A DNA stretch of 64,000 nucleotides from Lichenostomus cassidix (GCA_008360975.2 CM039183.1:53405350-53469349); one strand, 5' to 3'; counted from the stretch's first letter, positions 14,601 through 25,869 are shown. Numbers and translations: made by a program. The notes: generated by a model not told the origin, from the sequence alone.

Positions 14601-15174
14601 CGAGGTGTTAAAGGGCGCGCTGGCGGGGCTCGGATACACATGTAATCAGCGGGGAGGAAGAGGGTGGCAGAGGAGACGAGGGAAGGCGGGGAAGGGCACA
14701 GTCCCTGGAACCCCCCCTGCCGCCCAGCGCAGCCTCCTCGGCCGCTGCGTGAAGTTGGCCGGGCATCACCCGCCCCACGGCAGGCCAGGCGCAGGAAAGA
14801 GACCTCTTTCTCCTCCTCTTCCTCGGCGTCCTCCCGCGTCCTCCTCTTCCCCCAGCCCGCCGCCAGATCTATTCTTCCCCTTCAGCCGCCCCCAGCCTCA
14901 CGGCGGAAGGAGCTGGGGGGGAGGGGGACGTCTCCATTACCCTCTCCACCCTCCCGCTTCCCAGAGACGGCGACAACGGCCCTTTCCCGCCCGACGCGGG
15001 GGGGAGCCCCGGCGGGCCTGCGGGAGCGCTCCCGCACCCCTGGGCCCCCCGGAGCTCCTCCGATTCCCGCACCCTGTCCGCTACCAGGAGAGGGCAGGGA
15101 AGGCGCCGGGGCCCTGGGGCCCCGCCCGCTCGCCGGCCCCGAGGACGGGAGGCCGCCGGGAGGGGGTTACACAC

Positions 15175-15204
15175 CTCGCTGTTAAAGGCTTTCACAGCCT
15201 CCAT
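15175..15204 (-). CDS. SCAF8: SCAF8 coding exon 1 (first 10 codons, partial gene)
   Basis: On the minus strand an ATG opens ten codons reading MEAVKAFNSE, followed directly by GTGTGTAA, a usable splice donor (exon ends in GAG, intron starts GTGTGT). From memory, mammalian SCAF8 begins MEAVKTFNSE and continues LYSLNDYKPP in the next exon, so 9 of 10 residues agree. The paralogue SCAF4 begins MDAVNAFNQE and agrees at 7 of 10. The start has a good Kozak context (G at -3, G at +4) and lies inside a large CpG island, as expected for a housekeeping first exon. SCAF8 is a nuclear SR-like CTD-associated factor. Its N-terminal CTD-interacting domain binds the phosphorylated RNA polymerase II tail, it also has an RRM, and it acts in transcription elongation and suppression of early polyadenylation. 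Only the tip of the CTD-interacting domain is encoded here; later exons must lie beyond the left edge. The exon is very short, so the call rests on the match, the donor and the promoter context together. Confidence 0.85.
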
Positions 15205-15244
15205 GTCGCGGCGGAGGCGGGAGCCGGGCGGCTTCTCTCGGCTG

Positions 15245-15252
15245 ATGGCGGC
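15245..15252 (+). promoter_or_regulatory. YY1-type motif (ATGGCGGC)
   Basis: The core ATGGCGGC lies about 40 bp upstream of the SCAF8 start codon (in the minus-strand sense). The known YY1 consensus is AAnATGGCGGC, and YY1 sites typically cluster just downstream of transcription starts in CpG-island promoters. The flank here (GCTG) is a weaker match than the core. Confidence 0.45.
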
Positions 15253-15277
15253 CGGGCCGGGCCGGGCCGGGCCGGGG
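15252..15277 (+). repeat. (CCGGG)5 G-rich pentanucleotide tract
   Basis: Five consecutive CCGGG units give five runs of three or more G separated by CC, which fits the G-quadruplex pattern on the plus strand. The tract lies 48-73 bp upstream of the SCAF8 ATG. It would be C-rich in the SCAF8 5' UTR and G-rich on the template strand. The number of units may vary between individuals. Confidence 0.8.
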
Positions 15278-15530
15278 CAAGTCTCGGTCCGTGCGTGCGT
15301 GCGCTCCTCGCTCAGGGGCCGCCCGGCCTCCTCTCCATGGCGGGTGGCGCAGGGGGCGGGCGCGGGGGGACGCGGGCCCCGCTCGTTTCCGTCTCCTCCT
15401 CGCCCCGCTTCCCGCCCGACGGCGCCGGCGTTCCCTTCCCTCCCTCCTCCCCTCCCTCCCGCGCTGGGCTCCGGGCGGCCGCGCCGGCAGGAGATGGAGG
15501 AACAACGCGCGGCGTCTGCGGCGCGGGCGC

Positions 15531-15542
15531 CAATATGGCGGA
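15531..15542 (+). promoter_or_regulatory. YY1-type motif (CAATATGGCGGA), best of four
   Basis: This is the closest match to AAnATGGCGGC in the island: AATATGGCGG followed by A instead of C. It overlaps a CCAAT pentamer at 15530-15534. Two further ATGGCGG cores lie at 15337-15343 and 15648-15655. YY1 often positions the start site in TATA-less promoters, so the true SCAF8 or divergent start may be near here. Confidence 0.5.
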
Positions 15543-16922
15543 CACGCGGGGGCTCCTCGCAGCGCAGCGCCGGGAGCGGCGCAGGCGGCTACAGCGCCGC
15601 CTGCCGGGCAGCGCCCGCACCCCGCCCGCCGCACGGGCGCTGCCGGGATGGCGGCGAGACCGCCCCGCTCGCCCTGCTGCTCCTCCTCCTTCCTCCTCCG
15701 GGAGCGGGCGGGAAGGAAAGGGTTGCGGGGAGGAAAGGGTTACGGGAACGAGGTGTTAGACGCCGCTGTGTTTCGTCACCGGGGGCAAATCCTGGAGCTC
15801 TCGGGACGCCGTTTTCGCCGTTTCCGGATTCCCGAACTGCTCGCCTCCTCCCGCACGGCCCGCTGAGCCTCCAGCGAGGCCCGCCGGAGAAACCGGGAGC
15901 GGCATGCAGCCTTGACAAAAAGCAACGGGAAAAAGAGCCAGCGAGACGTAGGAGGACAAAAAAAAACCCCCATAATTAAATAAGCCCACAAGCAATCAGT
16001 ATTATTTATCAAGAGGAAAGGAGGAAACCCACACAATCGTAATGCAAATCAATCACAAGCCCCAGCGCACTTACTACATGAATATTATAACTCAACAGTT
16101 TGACAGCAAAAAGTCTCCAAATCCAGCGCCAGGCATTAAGGCATTTCTGTTTGCCCAGGGTATTCCCAGGTTAAGTTCCAGACAGGGTGCACTTCCCCAT
16201 GCAGATCGGCGGATCTCCTGCCTCTCCCTGCAGCACTAACCCTTTGCTCGGCTGAGGAATCCCGGCAGGAGCAGCTCTGTCACACAGGAGGACTTGCTTC
16301 CAGGTCATAGACTTTTGTTCCCTCAAGCACAAAGCCACCACATGATTCACCTTCTCAGGGAGAGCCTCAAGGATCTCAGAAGCACTGAAGATGAAAACTT
16401 AGGTTTATCTTTTGCTTGGTTATGTTCTTTCGACTCTACTGACACGGCAGAGATATGACAGCTCCCATTTGAATTGCATTTCATTATTTTCCAGTCACAG
16501 CTCCAGGTCAGGCTCTGTATAGATTGTGCCTTCCTGCTCTCCCAAGTTCCCCTCAGACCAGAGCCACAAAGGCTCTTCAAGGTGAAGAGGCTCTTCAAGT
16601 GAAGATCACACTTCAGGCCTGAGTCAGGGACAAACAGGAGTGGGCTTTAGACAGCAAACAAGGTAACATAAATAAAGGTAGGCCCAACATTGGAGGGAGA
16701 CCTGGAATCCTACGGCTCCATTCTTACAGAAACATGAGAGATTACCAAATCCTTCTACAAAAGGACATTCCTCTTGTCTTATGTCCCAACACCAACAGGC
16801 TTATTTAAGCAAAAAGCCCAGCTCTAGCAACCACCGTTGTTGCAGTATCAGGCCACCAAGAAGGTCAGTTAAAGAAGAACAAATGCCCTGTTTTAGGATG
16901 AGAGGACTGTGTCTGTTCAGAC

Positions 16923-17042
16923 AAAAAAAAAAAAAAAAAGATGTTTGGGGTTTTTTTGGCAGGGTTTTTGGTTTTTTGGTGGAGTTTTTTTGGATGGTTT
17001 TTTTTTGGTGGTTTTTTTTTTTTTTTTGGTTGGTTGTTTTTT
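16923..17042. repeat. A17 followed by G/T-rich low-complexity tract
   Basis: A run of 17 A is followed, after GATG, by about 100 bases of T-runs interrupted by GG or GGG (TTTGG, TTTTTTGG, a 16-base T run). The A-run can pair with the T-runs, so the single strand could fold back. No flanking element body or target-site duplication was recognised. Confidence 0.85.
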
Positions 17043-19767
17043 CCTGTGGGAATTAAAAATAAATGAAATATGAAGAGACAACTCTGTTCAAATTATCGTG
17101 AAGGCTTTACAGGGTACTCATTGTACAATAAGAGTAAGTGCTGAAACTATTTACCTTGTACTCATCTGAAAAGCTTACTGAAGTTCTGCACTAACAATCA
17201 GTCCTCCAGGATCTGCTAACTTCCCTTTTAGGTGAAATTGAAGCAAGCCTAGCCTTCTCAAGTAAAATGGATGGAATACCACACTTTGCAGAAACTTTGT
17301 AAAAAAAGTTTGAAATTGGCTTCAAAATGATTGCAAACTCCCACTCAGTTGCTTTCCAGGAATGTTTTTTTCCAGAAGCATAAATGTTATTCCAATAAAG
17401 GAGAAACCAGAGAAGTAGGAATAAGATTTATACTTAGAGACACATGCACAAAGCCTTGACCTCAAAAGCAGAGTTTGAATTTGAAACTAAGTGGTTCCCC
17501 TCCCCCCACATTCAACCTGCTTTCTGTAAGTCTGTAATAAACATTTAAACAAGCATTTTTGCCACTTAAAATGTTGAGATAGCAAAGCCTTTTAACAGCC
17601 CAATTTAATTCCAGCAGTAGAAAGGAGAAAAGCAGCCAGTACATCCCTGGTTTCATAAGGAGCCGGCTGTCATCCAAGAATGAGAAATATGCTACAGAAA
17701 GAATACTGTAATACATCTCTGATTATATTTAGATGTGCTAATTAAGCAAACATACAAATGAAGTATTTTGGGGCAAGATGGCCTGCCCCACAAGGCACTC
17801 TAGCTCAGTGACTTACACTATCACTCCTGACATGCTAAAGCTGGGAGATTTGTCATTGTGCTGCACAGCAGAGTAAGGGGCAGCTTCCTGCACAGCACAG
17901 ACTTTCTGTGGTTCTAGTGCTGTGCACAACTGAAACTCATACCAGCAACATTAGTTTTGCAGATGATATCCCACTTGCTTGCCAACACATAAATCAATTA
18001 TATGTGGGATTTTCAGTGACAGGACACACTTCCTGTGTGGATACGAACACCTAGGTTTGCAATTCTCACAGAAAAGCAGGACTGAATATATCTTTAGTCG
18101 GCTGTTCATTTTTTTCCTCCATACGAGAAGGTAAAATAGGTATGCTTGCCTTTTTCCTACTTCTGATAAGTCCAAATAGAGACTCAATAGATCAAACAAG
18201 TGTCACACTGACAAATGCCCTTAAGAAAGCTGTCATCCAAGTAATCAATTCCCTATTTCCTCTCAGCAGAGGAAACTAAATGCAAGTGTCTGGAGGGAGA
18301 GCTGGTGTTCCAGTTGGCAGAGAACAGAATAAAATAGATCCATTATTAGTCACTTGTAGCTTCAGGTAAGAGAACATCACTCAGTTTTCCTCATACCAGC
18401 TCCATAATTTTTTGAATGCAAGGTACAAGTCATCCTCCATGCACACTGCCCATCTCTACTTAATTTTTTAGGGCATTTTCAATGAGTTGCTTACATTTTT
18501 TACTGAACTTTAACACATTTCTCCTTTTTCTCCATCTTTACTAACCCTACCTCATTTTCCTCTTTCATTTGTATTTTCAGTCCTCTTTTGTAAAAGGTTA
18601 AACTGTGACTAAAAGTATGGAAATAAATTTTCTGTTGAACTTTTATTGAGTTTATTACAGACATATGTTCATATAAGGAACTCCGTTTCAAGTTTTAAAA
18701 ATTTCAGAGGTTGAAAGAGAACTTTTGAATAATTTGTAACCACACATTATTCATGATAGCCTGTTAATTTGGAACTCCAGTTACTTTATTATGCAGTTCC
18801 TTCTGGTCAAGCTTGACTGACTTCTGCACTTATCCAAGAAAGATGGTGTAAGACTCTCTCAGCACAACACCACAAAAACCACCTCAAAACAACTTTACTG
18901 AAGAAACAATTGGAGCTTTAATTTACAGGCCAGCTACTTCTCTCAGAGGCACACTCTATAAATCTGTGTTGATTTCAAAGCAAACTGCTTTAATCAGGAA
19001 AGGAGAAGAAAGTCTTGGAAATTACCTTCAAGTAACATTTCTCAGACTTGCCCATAGGAGGTTTAGATAACCTGATGCAAAAGTGTGCTGGCAGTACAAG
19101 TCACACACCAATTGTGGCATGTTCAGTAAGCTTAGCCAGAAAGCCCTTTAATGTTTTCTTATTCTGTGTGGGGTTCTAATCCTGGAGTTTGAACTTTGTT
19201 CATCCTGTTTCTGATTGTAGTGTACAATTACCAGGTAGAATAACCATTGTTTCCTACAGCTGCATAGTTACATTTAGTTCTGCTCCTAACGAGGCAATTA
19301 TTTCAAAATAAAGGTCAGACAATGGTTTTTGAGCAGCAGTTATACCATGCTTGCATCATTTGAATGTAACGTCAGAACCACAAGGATAGAAAATCCATAT
19401 GATTTCAGTTTGCAAGTACCACAGAAGACATAAGAAATGTTTTATAGTAAGTTCCAACTACAAAAATATCCATTTTTTGTTTAAAGGAAGCTCAAATTAA
19501 GAAAAAAATAAGAATATTTTTTCAGTAGATATGTCAATAAAAACATATAGGTGCTGAAAATGCCTTGAAGAATTTAATCCCAGCACTAAAAAACTAAAAT
19601 GTTTCAAGGAAAATTCAAGAATGATTGATTAATAAATTTCAGGTATTCTAAACAGGGGAAGACTGCTTATTTGGGGTCCTGCTGTTTGCAAAGGAACAAG
19701 CACAAACCTAGGGTAGAAAAGCCTGAAGTGAGAACATTAGAGATGATGAACTGAGAGTACTCTTTTA

Positions 19768-19769
<2 letters not shown>

Positions 19770-19817
<48 letters not shown>

Positions 19818-19835
19818 AGGAAAAAAAAAAAGAAG
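19770..19835. repeat. Long A homopolymer (A38) with degenerate A-rich tail
   Basis: Thirty-eight consecutive A are followed by interrupted A-runs (GAAG, GG, GAAG). TTACTA occurs just before the A tract and again just after it (GGTTACTAG), a short flanking repeat that could mark an insertion. The 100 bp before it resembles no known retroelement or gene transcript that I recognise, so retrocopy origin is unproven. Confidence 0.85.
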
Positions 19836-20648
19836 TGGTTACTAGCCAGTTTTTTACATACAGGCTGACAATAATGAGGGCAGACCCTAACCAGCAATTT
19901 GGATCATTCCCTCAAATTATGTTACTTTCTTTCTCCTGCCCATACTTACCAAATTTCCAACTTGCAACAATCAGGCTTCAAAAGCAGAGTTATTGTTCCC
20001 ATTCTGCTAATTTACAGAGCATAACAAAACTGAGAACAATACACTAAGAGTAATTTCCATTATTTCTCTTTACTGTCTCTAGCAAATGACATACGATAAA
20101 TAAGTAATTTTGGTTCAAGGATTATTTTATTTGCTTTGAGCCAAAAAATTTAGATTTACACTATCATTTTCATTATCTTAAAAATCTGCATAGACTTGAA
20201 ATCAAACTTTTAGCCAATGCTTAAGATCACTTTTTCTATCAAAAGTAAGAATGTGCAATGCCACAATAAAGACAATGAAATCAATAGGCAGATCTCCTAA
20301 GCACAGGCCTTTGCCACAGGTATATATGGAACTGGACAAATTTTTCTGCAGTGGTTGGTCCAGACTCACTTCACGCACCTTTACTCTGATAGCTACAAAG
20401 GTCTCAATCTGCAGAGGACCAGAAATGAAGGAGTAGCCAAAGTTTATTTCATACTGATTAAACCTAACTCTCTTCAATGCTTAACGGAATACTGATAAAA
20501 AAAAAATTTGGAGGAAGAAATTCCACAGAGATGAAATATGCCTTACCACATTGACAGTTTTTTAATCACATTCAGCTGCAAAGCCTGACTTTTCCAGTTT
20601 CAGAACTTCTGTCAAGTTATGACCTCTTTGCAGTCATATAATTTACAC

Positions 20649-20663
20649 TTTTTTTTTTTTTTT
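20649..20663. repeat. T15 homopolymer
   Basis: Fifteen uninterrupted T. No associated element recognised. Confidence 0.8.
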
Positions 20664-23600
20664 GTCTAAAGAGATGGAATTCTTGTATCATCCATTGCAT
20701 TTCAATAAAGAGCAATTCCAGTTAGTAAAGTAAATTATTTCCTTACATTTTCTTCTTCTGGTGGATCTTGCTCCTCAGCTCAGCTCATCAGCAATTCACA
20801 TTGCAATAGGAGAGACACCAGAAGTCCACAGTGGTACAAAATATACAGAAATTGTTTTCTTTCCAAAAACATGCTTGTCATTTAGAAAAGAACAGCTCAG
20901 TCACTGAGAGCTTTGCACTGGAAATGTTAAATGGAAACAAGCAGAACAGAGATGATTGCACATGCACACACAAGGTGTGGACCAGCATAAAAGTCCAAGG
21001 AATTTTAAATAGCTACCACCTTACCTGGGGTGATAAGGAAAACCCTGTCAGAAAAAAATCATTAGCTACTTACAACTGTTGCAGTAGTAACTTACATAGC
21101 TATGCTTTCTGTATTCTTTTGTGTTTGCATTTCAGTATGTTTACTGAAAATAGATACTATAGACAATATTTCAAATTAACACTATTAAGTCTGTTTTGTA
21201 ATAGTATATGTTTCTGGCATGGCAGTTGTCTTTTTCTATGAACTGATAGATTTCTCTCCAGATTTCCTAGAAAAAATTACTCAATTCAATTAGAGTGTAT
21301 ATGGTTAGCATAAAACAAGTAAAAAAAAAAGTCACCCCTTGAATGTAATGGTCAAATTCTGCAAGAGGAAATATGTCCTTTTTAAATGATATTAGGCAAC
21401 ACTACTGACATGCTTCAAGCAAGGCATGAGCACATGCCCATCAGTTTTAAGTAAGCCATTAGTTAGACCATCTGCAAGACTGATAGACCAGAACTAAATA
21501 AAATAGTAATAACAAATCCATTTCTTCCTTCTCCAAGAATAAGATTTACCTGTGCAAGCTCACAAAGACAACACAAACATATAATAAATAAAATTGCACA
21601 GAAGATATTAAAAAAAAAAAGTCACAGGGTATGAAGATCAACCGGATATTGTCCTCTTTTGAAAGCATAGGCAAAAGAGAGTAAACTGAATCTGCAGTGT
21701 AGTGAGATGATAGTGTGACACACATGGAGTTTGGCATGAAGAAATAGAGACACCCCCTGTGTGGGCAGAATCCTTCATCCACTAAAGTCTAGTGGATAAT
21801 AATACTTCTTAATCCTTCACCTATCCAAAAGACTCAGGAGTCCACAGACAGATATTGCTTACTCTTTGTTATTTCTTGGCCAATAACTAGCACAAGACAG
21901 TAACTAACAAAAATTATTTGTAAATGCCATCCAGGGAGGGAAATGCTTACCATTTGAGTATACTTAATTTTAACACTCTTGAAACTACAGTTTCCCAAAG
22001 ACTGTGCTTGACCAAACAGAAACTGCACAGAAATCACCCATTCGGTTAACACTGACAACCGCCTGCTTGTGAGCATTAAACCCAAGAATGCATAAAATAA
22101 TATTTGGAACAGCACACTCATTGCTGGTGCCTGAACTAATGGAATTGCTGGGGTTAGAGAGCAAAATGTTCATTACTGCCTCTGTAGGAACACTGGTATG
22201 GACTTCACAATGCAGCCCAAATGCCTCTGTTTGCTTTAGCTTTGCTACAGGACAACTTGTAATCCACCTAGCCTTTTTAAGTAAATACCTTTACTTACAA
22301 GGTATGCATTGCCATGCTTGATATCCCTATGTATACTCCACCTTCAACTCTCAGGTTTTTAAAACTTAGACTTCTTAAGGGCATTTATAGCCTAAATGTA
22401 AGATATTGAGTGGTATGTGTCCTATATAGCCTTTCAATTCCATATAAAACCATGATACACAGGTGAAAAATTACTGCTAAAAGGGTGGAAACACAAACAA
22501 CCTTCATATGCACTTATTATAAGACTCTCAGTGTAATAAAATATTAGTGTTTTTGTTTACCAACCAATAAGAAGTAGATCTTATATTGCTCTGAAGTTAC
22601 AGGACAAGGTATTCAAGAGTCTTTATCAGCTTTTGTAAGACATTGTGGCTGTAGGATCTGGATTGTTGACTCTTAGAGGAAATCGTCTTGTCTGGCAGAA
22701 ACCGTCTTGTCCAGTCTGATGTGTTTTCCAGTGGTCACTGTTTTAAAGGACAAACCTTAAGAAATTAATACTGCTATAATGTGTCTCAACTGAAAGACTG
22801 TTTTGCCTGGGTAATAGTATCACTACAAGAACATGTAGAACATTTTTTATCGTCATATCTGGTCTTGATGTGAATGCATTAGTGGAAGAATCACTCCCAT
22901 TAATTCCAAATAATTCAAAATATGCTAAATGAGGCATTCAGAAGCACAGTAGGGCACAGCAGAACAAGCTTTGGATGTACTCATGGAGCCTTCCAGCTTG
23001 ACAGCAAAGTGATGTTAACAATGGTGCTTTAAAAATGCACCTCCCCAAAATCCTCCTGGAACAAAATGTAAAAAGTAAAGCTTATCTCTCCAGACTAGAG
23101 CTCAGCTGGTCTTATGAGCTAGGTGAGTCTTCTCAGTCTTATGCTTACCTTGCAAAATTCACAGAACAAGATTATCATTTAAAACCTCTTACACAACCAG
23201 AAACCTGCTATGTGCCCAACTGGCAAGAAAATCTTGACTAAAGTGAGTATGGATCTTCATATGCATCTATTCAGGTATAATTAAATTGACAAGAAACTAA
23301 CCTGCAATCTGTAATTATATCGATCTCTTGAATGTCCATCTAAAACCACTGTGAGGATGGTACAGAGATAAGCAAACTGCAACAAGCAGACAAACAGCAT
23401 AAAAAAACTAAAAAAGGGTTAATGTATTAACTTTTCCCCAAGTTAAAAAAAGTTCAAATGCATTCTTGTCTTGGTTTAGCTGTGTTAAAATCCACATGAA
23501 AAGGCCTACTAATATTTATTTTTGTGTCCTTCAAATAAGAGATACTGAGGAAGTTGCCTCAACGAAAGGTTTCCCTGAGCCATAGTTTTCCAGGCACGCT

Positions 23601-23989
23601 GGCATTGTTCACTAAATGCTTTACAACTGCATCCCCAAAGGAAAATTTGCACCAGCAGTTGCCACTTCACAGGTTAAACGTCTGAAACCCCCTGACTGGC
23701 TCCTGACTTTTTGGGGACACAGCCTGTAGTCTCTTCTCAACTTTGTGCCATGTTTCTTTTACCATCCAAACATTTGTTCAAAAGCCTCATGAAGGAGAAA
23801 CAATTCTATGGAGCTTGATAAAAGTGTCATGAGCCATCAGGAACAAATACCTCAACCCGAACTCTAGCCTAGGACATCCAGCCACAGACCGACAGCTGAG
23901 TAAGGCTAAGGGCAGCTTTAAAAGGGGAAAAGATGGTGGTGAAAGATATTATTGTGTTTTCACTCTGCACTTACTGTCCTGAAGGTTTT

Positions 23990-24275
23990 TCCTCCCCTTC
24001 CTGCCCCAAAAGCCTATACGCCAGCCCCGGTTCCCCGTGCAGGCAGACCTGCAGCCCCGGCAGCGAGCACGCGTCGGGCCGTCCCATTACTCGTCGCTCA
24101 GGCCGGTGCTTCCAGCCGGCTGCCAAAGCCCCGCAGACGCGGCATTTTTCCATATTTTCCTCAAGCAGAGCACATCCCTGTCCGGAGCGCCGGCCGCGCC
24201 GCCCTCCTCCCCGCGCCGCCTGCGGCGCAATGGCGCCACCTGGCGGGGCCTGGCGCACCGGCGGAGAGGGAAAGG
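23990..24275. promoter_or_regulatory. CpG island 2, intergenic, upstream of SCAF8
   Basis: Roughly 32 CpG dinucleotides are packed into about 270 bp, ending abruptly at a polypyrimidine tract (24277-24309). It lies about 9 kb upstream of the SCAF8 start. I recognise no coding exon, and the 95-144 codon ORFs on both strands look like GC-rich shadows. An island this dense in AT-rich intergenic DNA usually means a germline-unmethylated element: a promoter of a non-coding transcript, a distal promoter, or a CTCF/insulator site. It contains a near-perfect CTCF motif at 24232-24246. Confidence 0.75.
24232..24246 (-). promoter_or_regulatory. CTCF-type motif in CpG island 2
   Basis: The minus strand reads CCGCCAGGTGGCGCC. 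It fits the CTCF core written as CCRSYAGRKGGCRSY at every position. The motif points left, toward SCAF8. It is a prediction from the consensus only; occupancy cannot be read from sequence. Confidence 0.6.
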
Positions 24276-24276
24276 G

Positions 24277-24309
24277 CTTTTCCTTTTTTTTCCTTTCTTT
24301 TCTTTTTTT
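24277..24309. repeat. Polypyrimidine tract at island edge
   Basis: Unbroken pyrimidines (CTTTTCC, T-run, CCTTTC, TTTTC, T-run) flank the right edge of CpG island 2. As polypurine/polypyrimidine DNA it could form non-B structure or exclude nucleosomes. Confidence 0.75.
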
Positions 24310-25869
24310 GAGAGAAATGCTGTTCCCTTCCCCGCGCTCGGCACTCCTTGTTTCCCTGCTCAGATAACCCCCCTACACGCGTACCACTGAGGGCAGTTTG
24401 GCCGCAGTCAGAAGCCAGCATCTCCCCGCGACCCTTGCTCGAAGTAATTTGCAATACAAATCTGGAAGAAGGTGACTTCCACAGGTGCTGACCGTTCTCC
24501 ACTCCCGACTCCCCCAAAAATCAGTGCGTCCTCTCCAACAACGCAGCTGAAAAGAGGCGGTTGGTTCATTAGCCAACACTTCTATCTCCTGCTACCATTT
24601 CCCACTGGTGGAAGTGATTTAAAATAAATTTTAAAATAAATAAATTTAAAAAAAATCATTATTCTACTAACAATCTATATTAATAAAAGATTGCCTTCCC
24701 TTGTATGCTGCTATACTAATCATATATGCCACATCAAAACCAAAGCCAGATTATTAGCATATGATTTGCACTTCAGCTAGAGTTTTTGCTGATTTTTGTT
24801 CATTTTCTGTACTCACCCCCAGTGTGCTTTGCATACTGAGGACCATAACTTGTGAATTCAGATTTTGCCCATCAATTGCCATGTTCATACAGAGCTCTGC
24901 TGAAAAACAGGCAAGTGGTGAAACACTTTTGCTAGACAGAACCTTCATTATCTCCTCCTAGCCATTTATGGAGAAATGATACAAAGTGTAAGTGGATATG
25001 AAATGAGAACCTAGCAGTTCATTAGTGCCTTTATAAACTCATTATTTTTCTTAGTTTTAATGCCTCCGTTTCCTCTTCTTTAGTTTTTCTCACATTCTGA
25101 GTAAATATGGTTCAGTCACAAGCTATCTAAAGCCTAGGAAAATGACTGCCTCTTACACAACACCCAGAGATGGACTCCAGCCTTAATTCTGGCTTCTCAA
25201 AGCTCCTAGTTGTTAGCAGTGGTGAATGTTCAGACTTCTTTATACAGCTCTGAACCCCCTGATTTAGCATCAAGAAGGGCTATATCTGTAATACAATGTA
25301 ACCAGGCTATAGTAAATAGAGTGCATTATAACCGTAGGCATAAGGTCTGTCAGCCATAGAACCTGTATTTGCTTGAAAGGTCTGACAATCCTGTAATTAA
25401 AACACTAATTCTAATAAGGGGAACCCAGGCACTAGTCATTTCTGCCTGGTAGGATCTCCTCAAAGTGAGGCAAATGATGACCTAAGTACAAAAAGAAAGA
25501 AAACTCAAGTTCTCTCCATGTTCCATACCCAAAAAGTTGTAGTTGATGCTGGAAAACTGGCAACAATAATTAAAATAAAAGCAGAATCTTTAGTAACAAA
25601 TGCTATGTCAGGCATCAATAAAAAGGAAAAAAGCCCACACTCCTGTCCAAAAATACTCCCAAAATAGTTGAGTTTAGAGTTACATGTTCATGAATTAGTG
25701 AAAATGTAATATATGGCATTTGGATCTTCTAGGCTTGCTGAATACCTGTAAGTGATAATTACTATAAGCCTGATTCCTGAATCCGTAGTGGAATCAACTT
25801 TTGAAAAAGAAAAGGAAGTACAATATGTCCCTAATTCAATATACTTGTCTCATACTAGAATGTTCTCTG

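Larger units (their letters stand above)
1..15174 (-). other. SCAF8: SCAF8 intron 1 (5' part, at least 15 kb)
   Basis: This stretch begins at the donor after SCAF8 coding exon 1 and runs off the left edge. I looked for the next exon (protein beginning LYSLNDYKPPISKAKM) on the minus strand and did not find it, so intron 1 is inferred to be longer than 15 kb. A long first intron is usual for this gene in mammals. The DNA is AT-rich, with stops in all frames and only short chance ORFs. Contents beyond the listed repeats: an A/C-rich tract near 501-575, an A run near 9325-9343, a short duplicated segment at 3598-3634 (ATTAAAGAAGTACT twice), and the flank of the CpG island from about 14590. I see no RNA gene or other exon in it. 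Confidence 0.75.
14590..15870 (-). promoter_or_regulatory. SCAF8: CpG island: SCAF8 promoter and 5' UTR
   Basis: About 1.3 kb of very GC-rich, CpG-dense sequence (by rough estimate well over 100 CpGs) stands out from the surrounding AT-rich DNA. It surrounds the SCAF8 start codon at 15204. The transcription start should lie at higher coordinates, between roughly 15280 and 15720; the exact site cannot be read from sequence. There is no TATA box in the expected place. Promoter-type motifs seen: four ATGGCGG cores, GC boxes around 15352-15368, an E2F-like GGGCGGGAA at 15706-15714, a CRE half site CGTCA at 15774-15778, an ETS core (TTCCGG on plus) at 15822-15827 and a CCAAT at 15530-15534. Long open frames on both strands here (the longest is 384 codons on plus) are the usual by-product of few stop codons in GC-rich DNA. 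Divergent antisense initiation is common at such islands but is not demonstrated here. Confidence 0.85.
15871..23989. other. Intergenic DNA between SCAF8 promoter and CpG island 2
   Basis: AT-rich DNA with no supported gene. Chance ORFs reach 136 codons (20831-21241, plus), with no recognisable domain, no promoter and codon use unlike a gene. It contains the low-complexity tracts listed separately and a short tandem duplication at 16570-16605 (GGCTCTTCAAGGTGAA then GGCTCTTCAAGTGAA). I see no RNA gene. A divergent non-coding transcript from the SCAF8 island could run through it but is not shown by the sequence. Confidence 0.6.

Noticed and set aside
14605..15979. Long overlapping ORFs on both strands (up to 384 codons, including a plus frame with MADTRGLLAAQRRERRRR)
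   Set aside because: They fall entirely in the CpG island, are rich in Ala/Arg/Gly/Pro, overlap in several frames and match no protein. They reflect stop-poor GC-rich DNA. Only the short SCAF8 start is supported.
20831..21241. 136-codon plus-strand ORF
   Set aside because: Longest ORF outside GC-rich DNA but with no family resemblance. A length reachable by chance in 64 kb over six frames.
23933..24517. ORFs of 85-144 codons in CpG island 2
   Set aside because: Low-complexity Pro/Arg/Ala composition in several competing frames, no domain, no clear splice structure.
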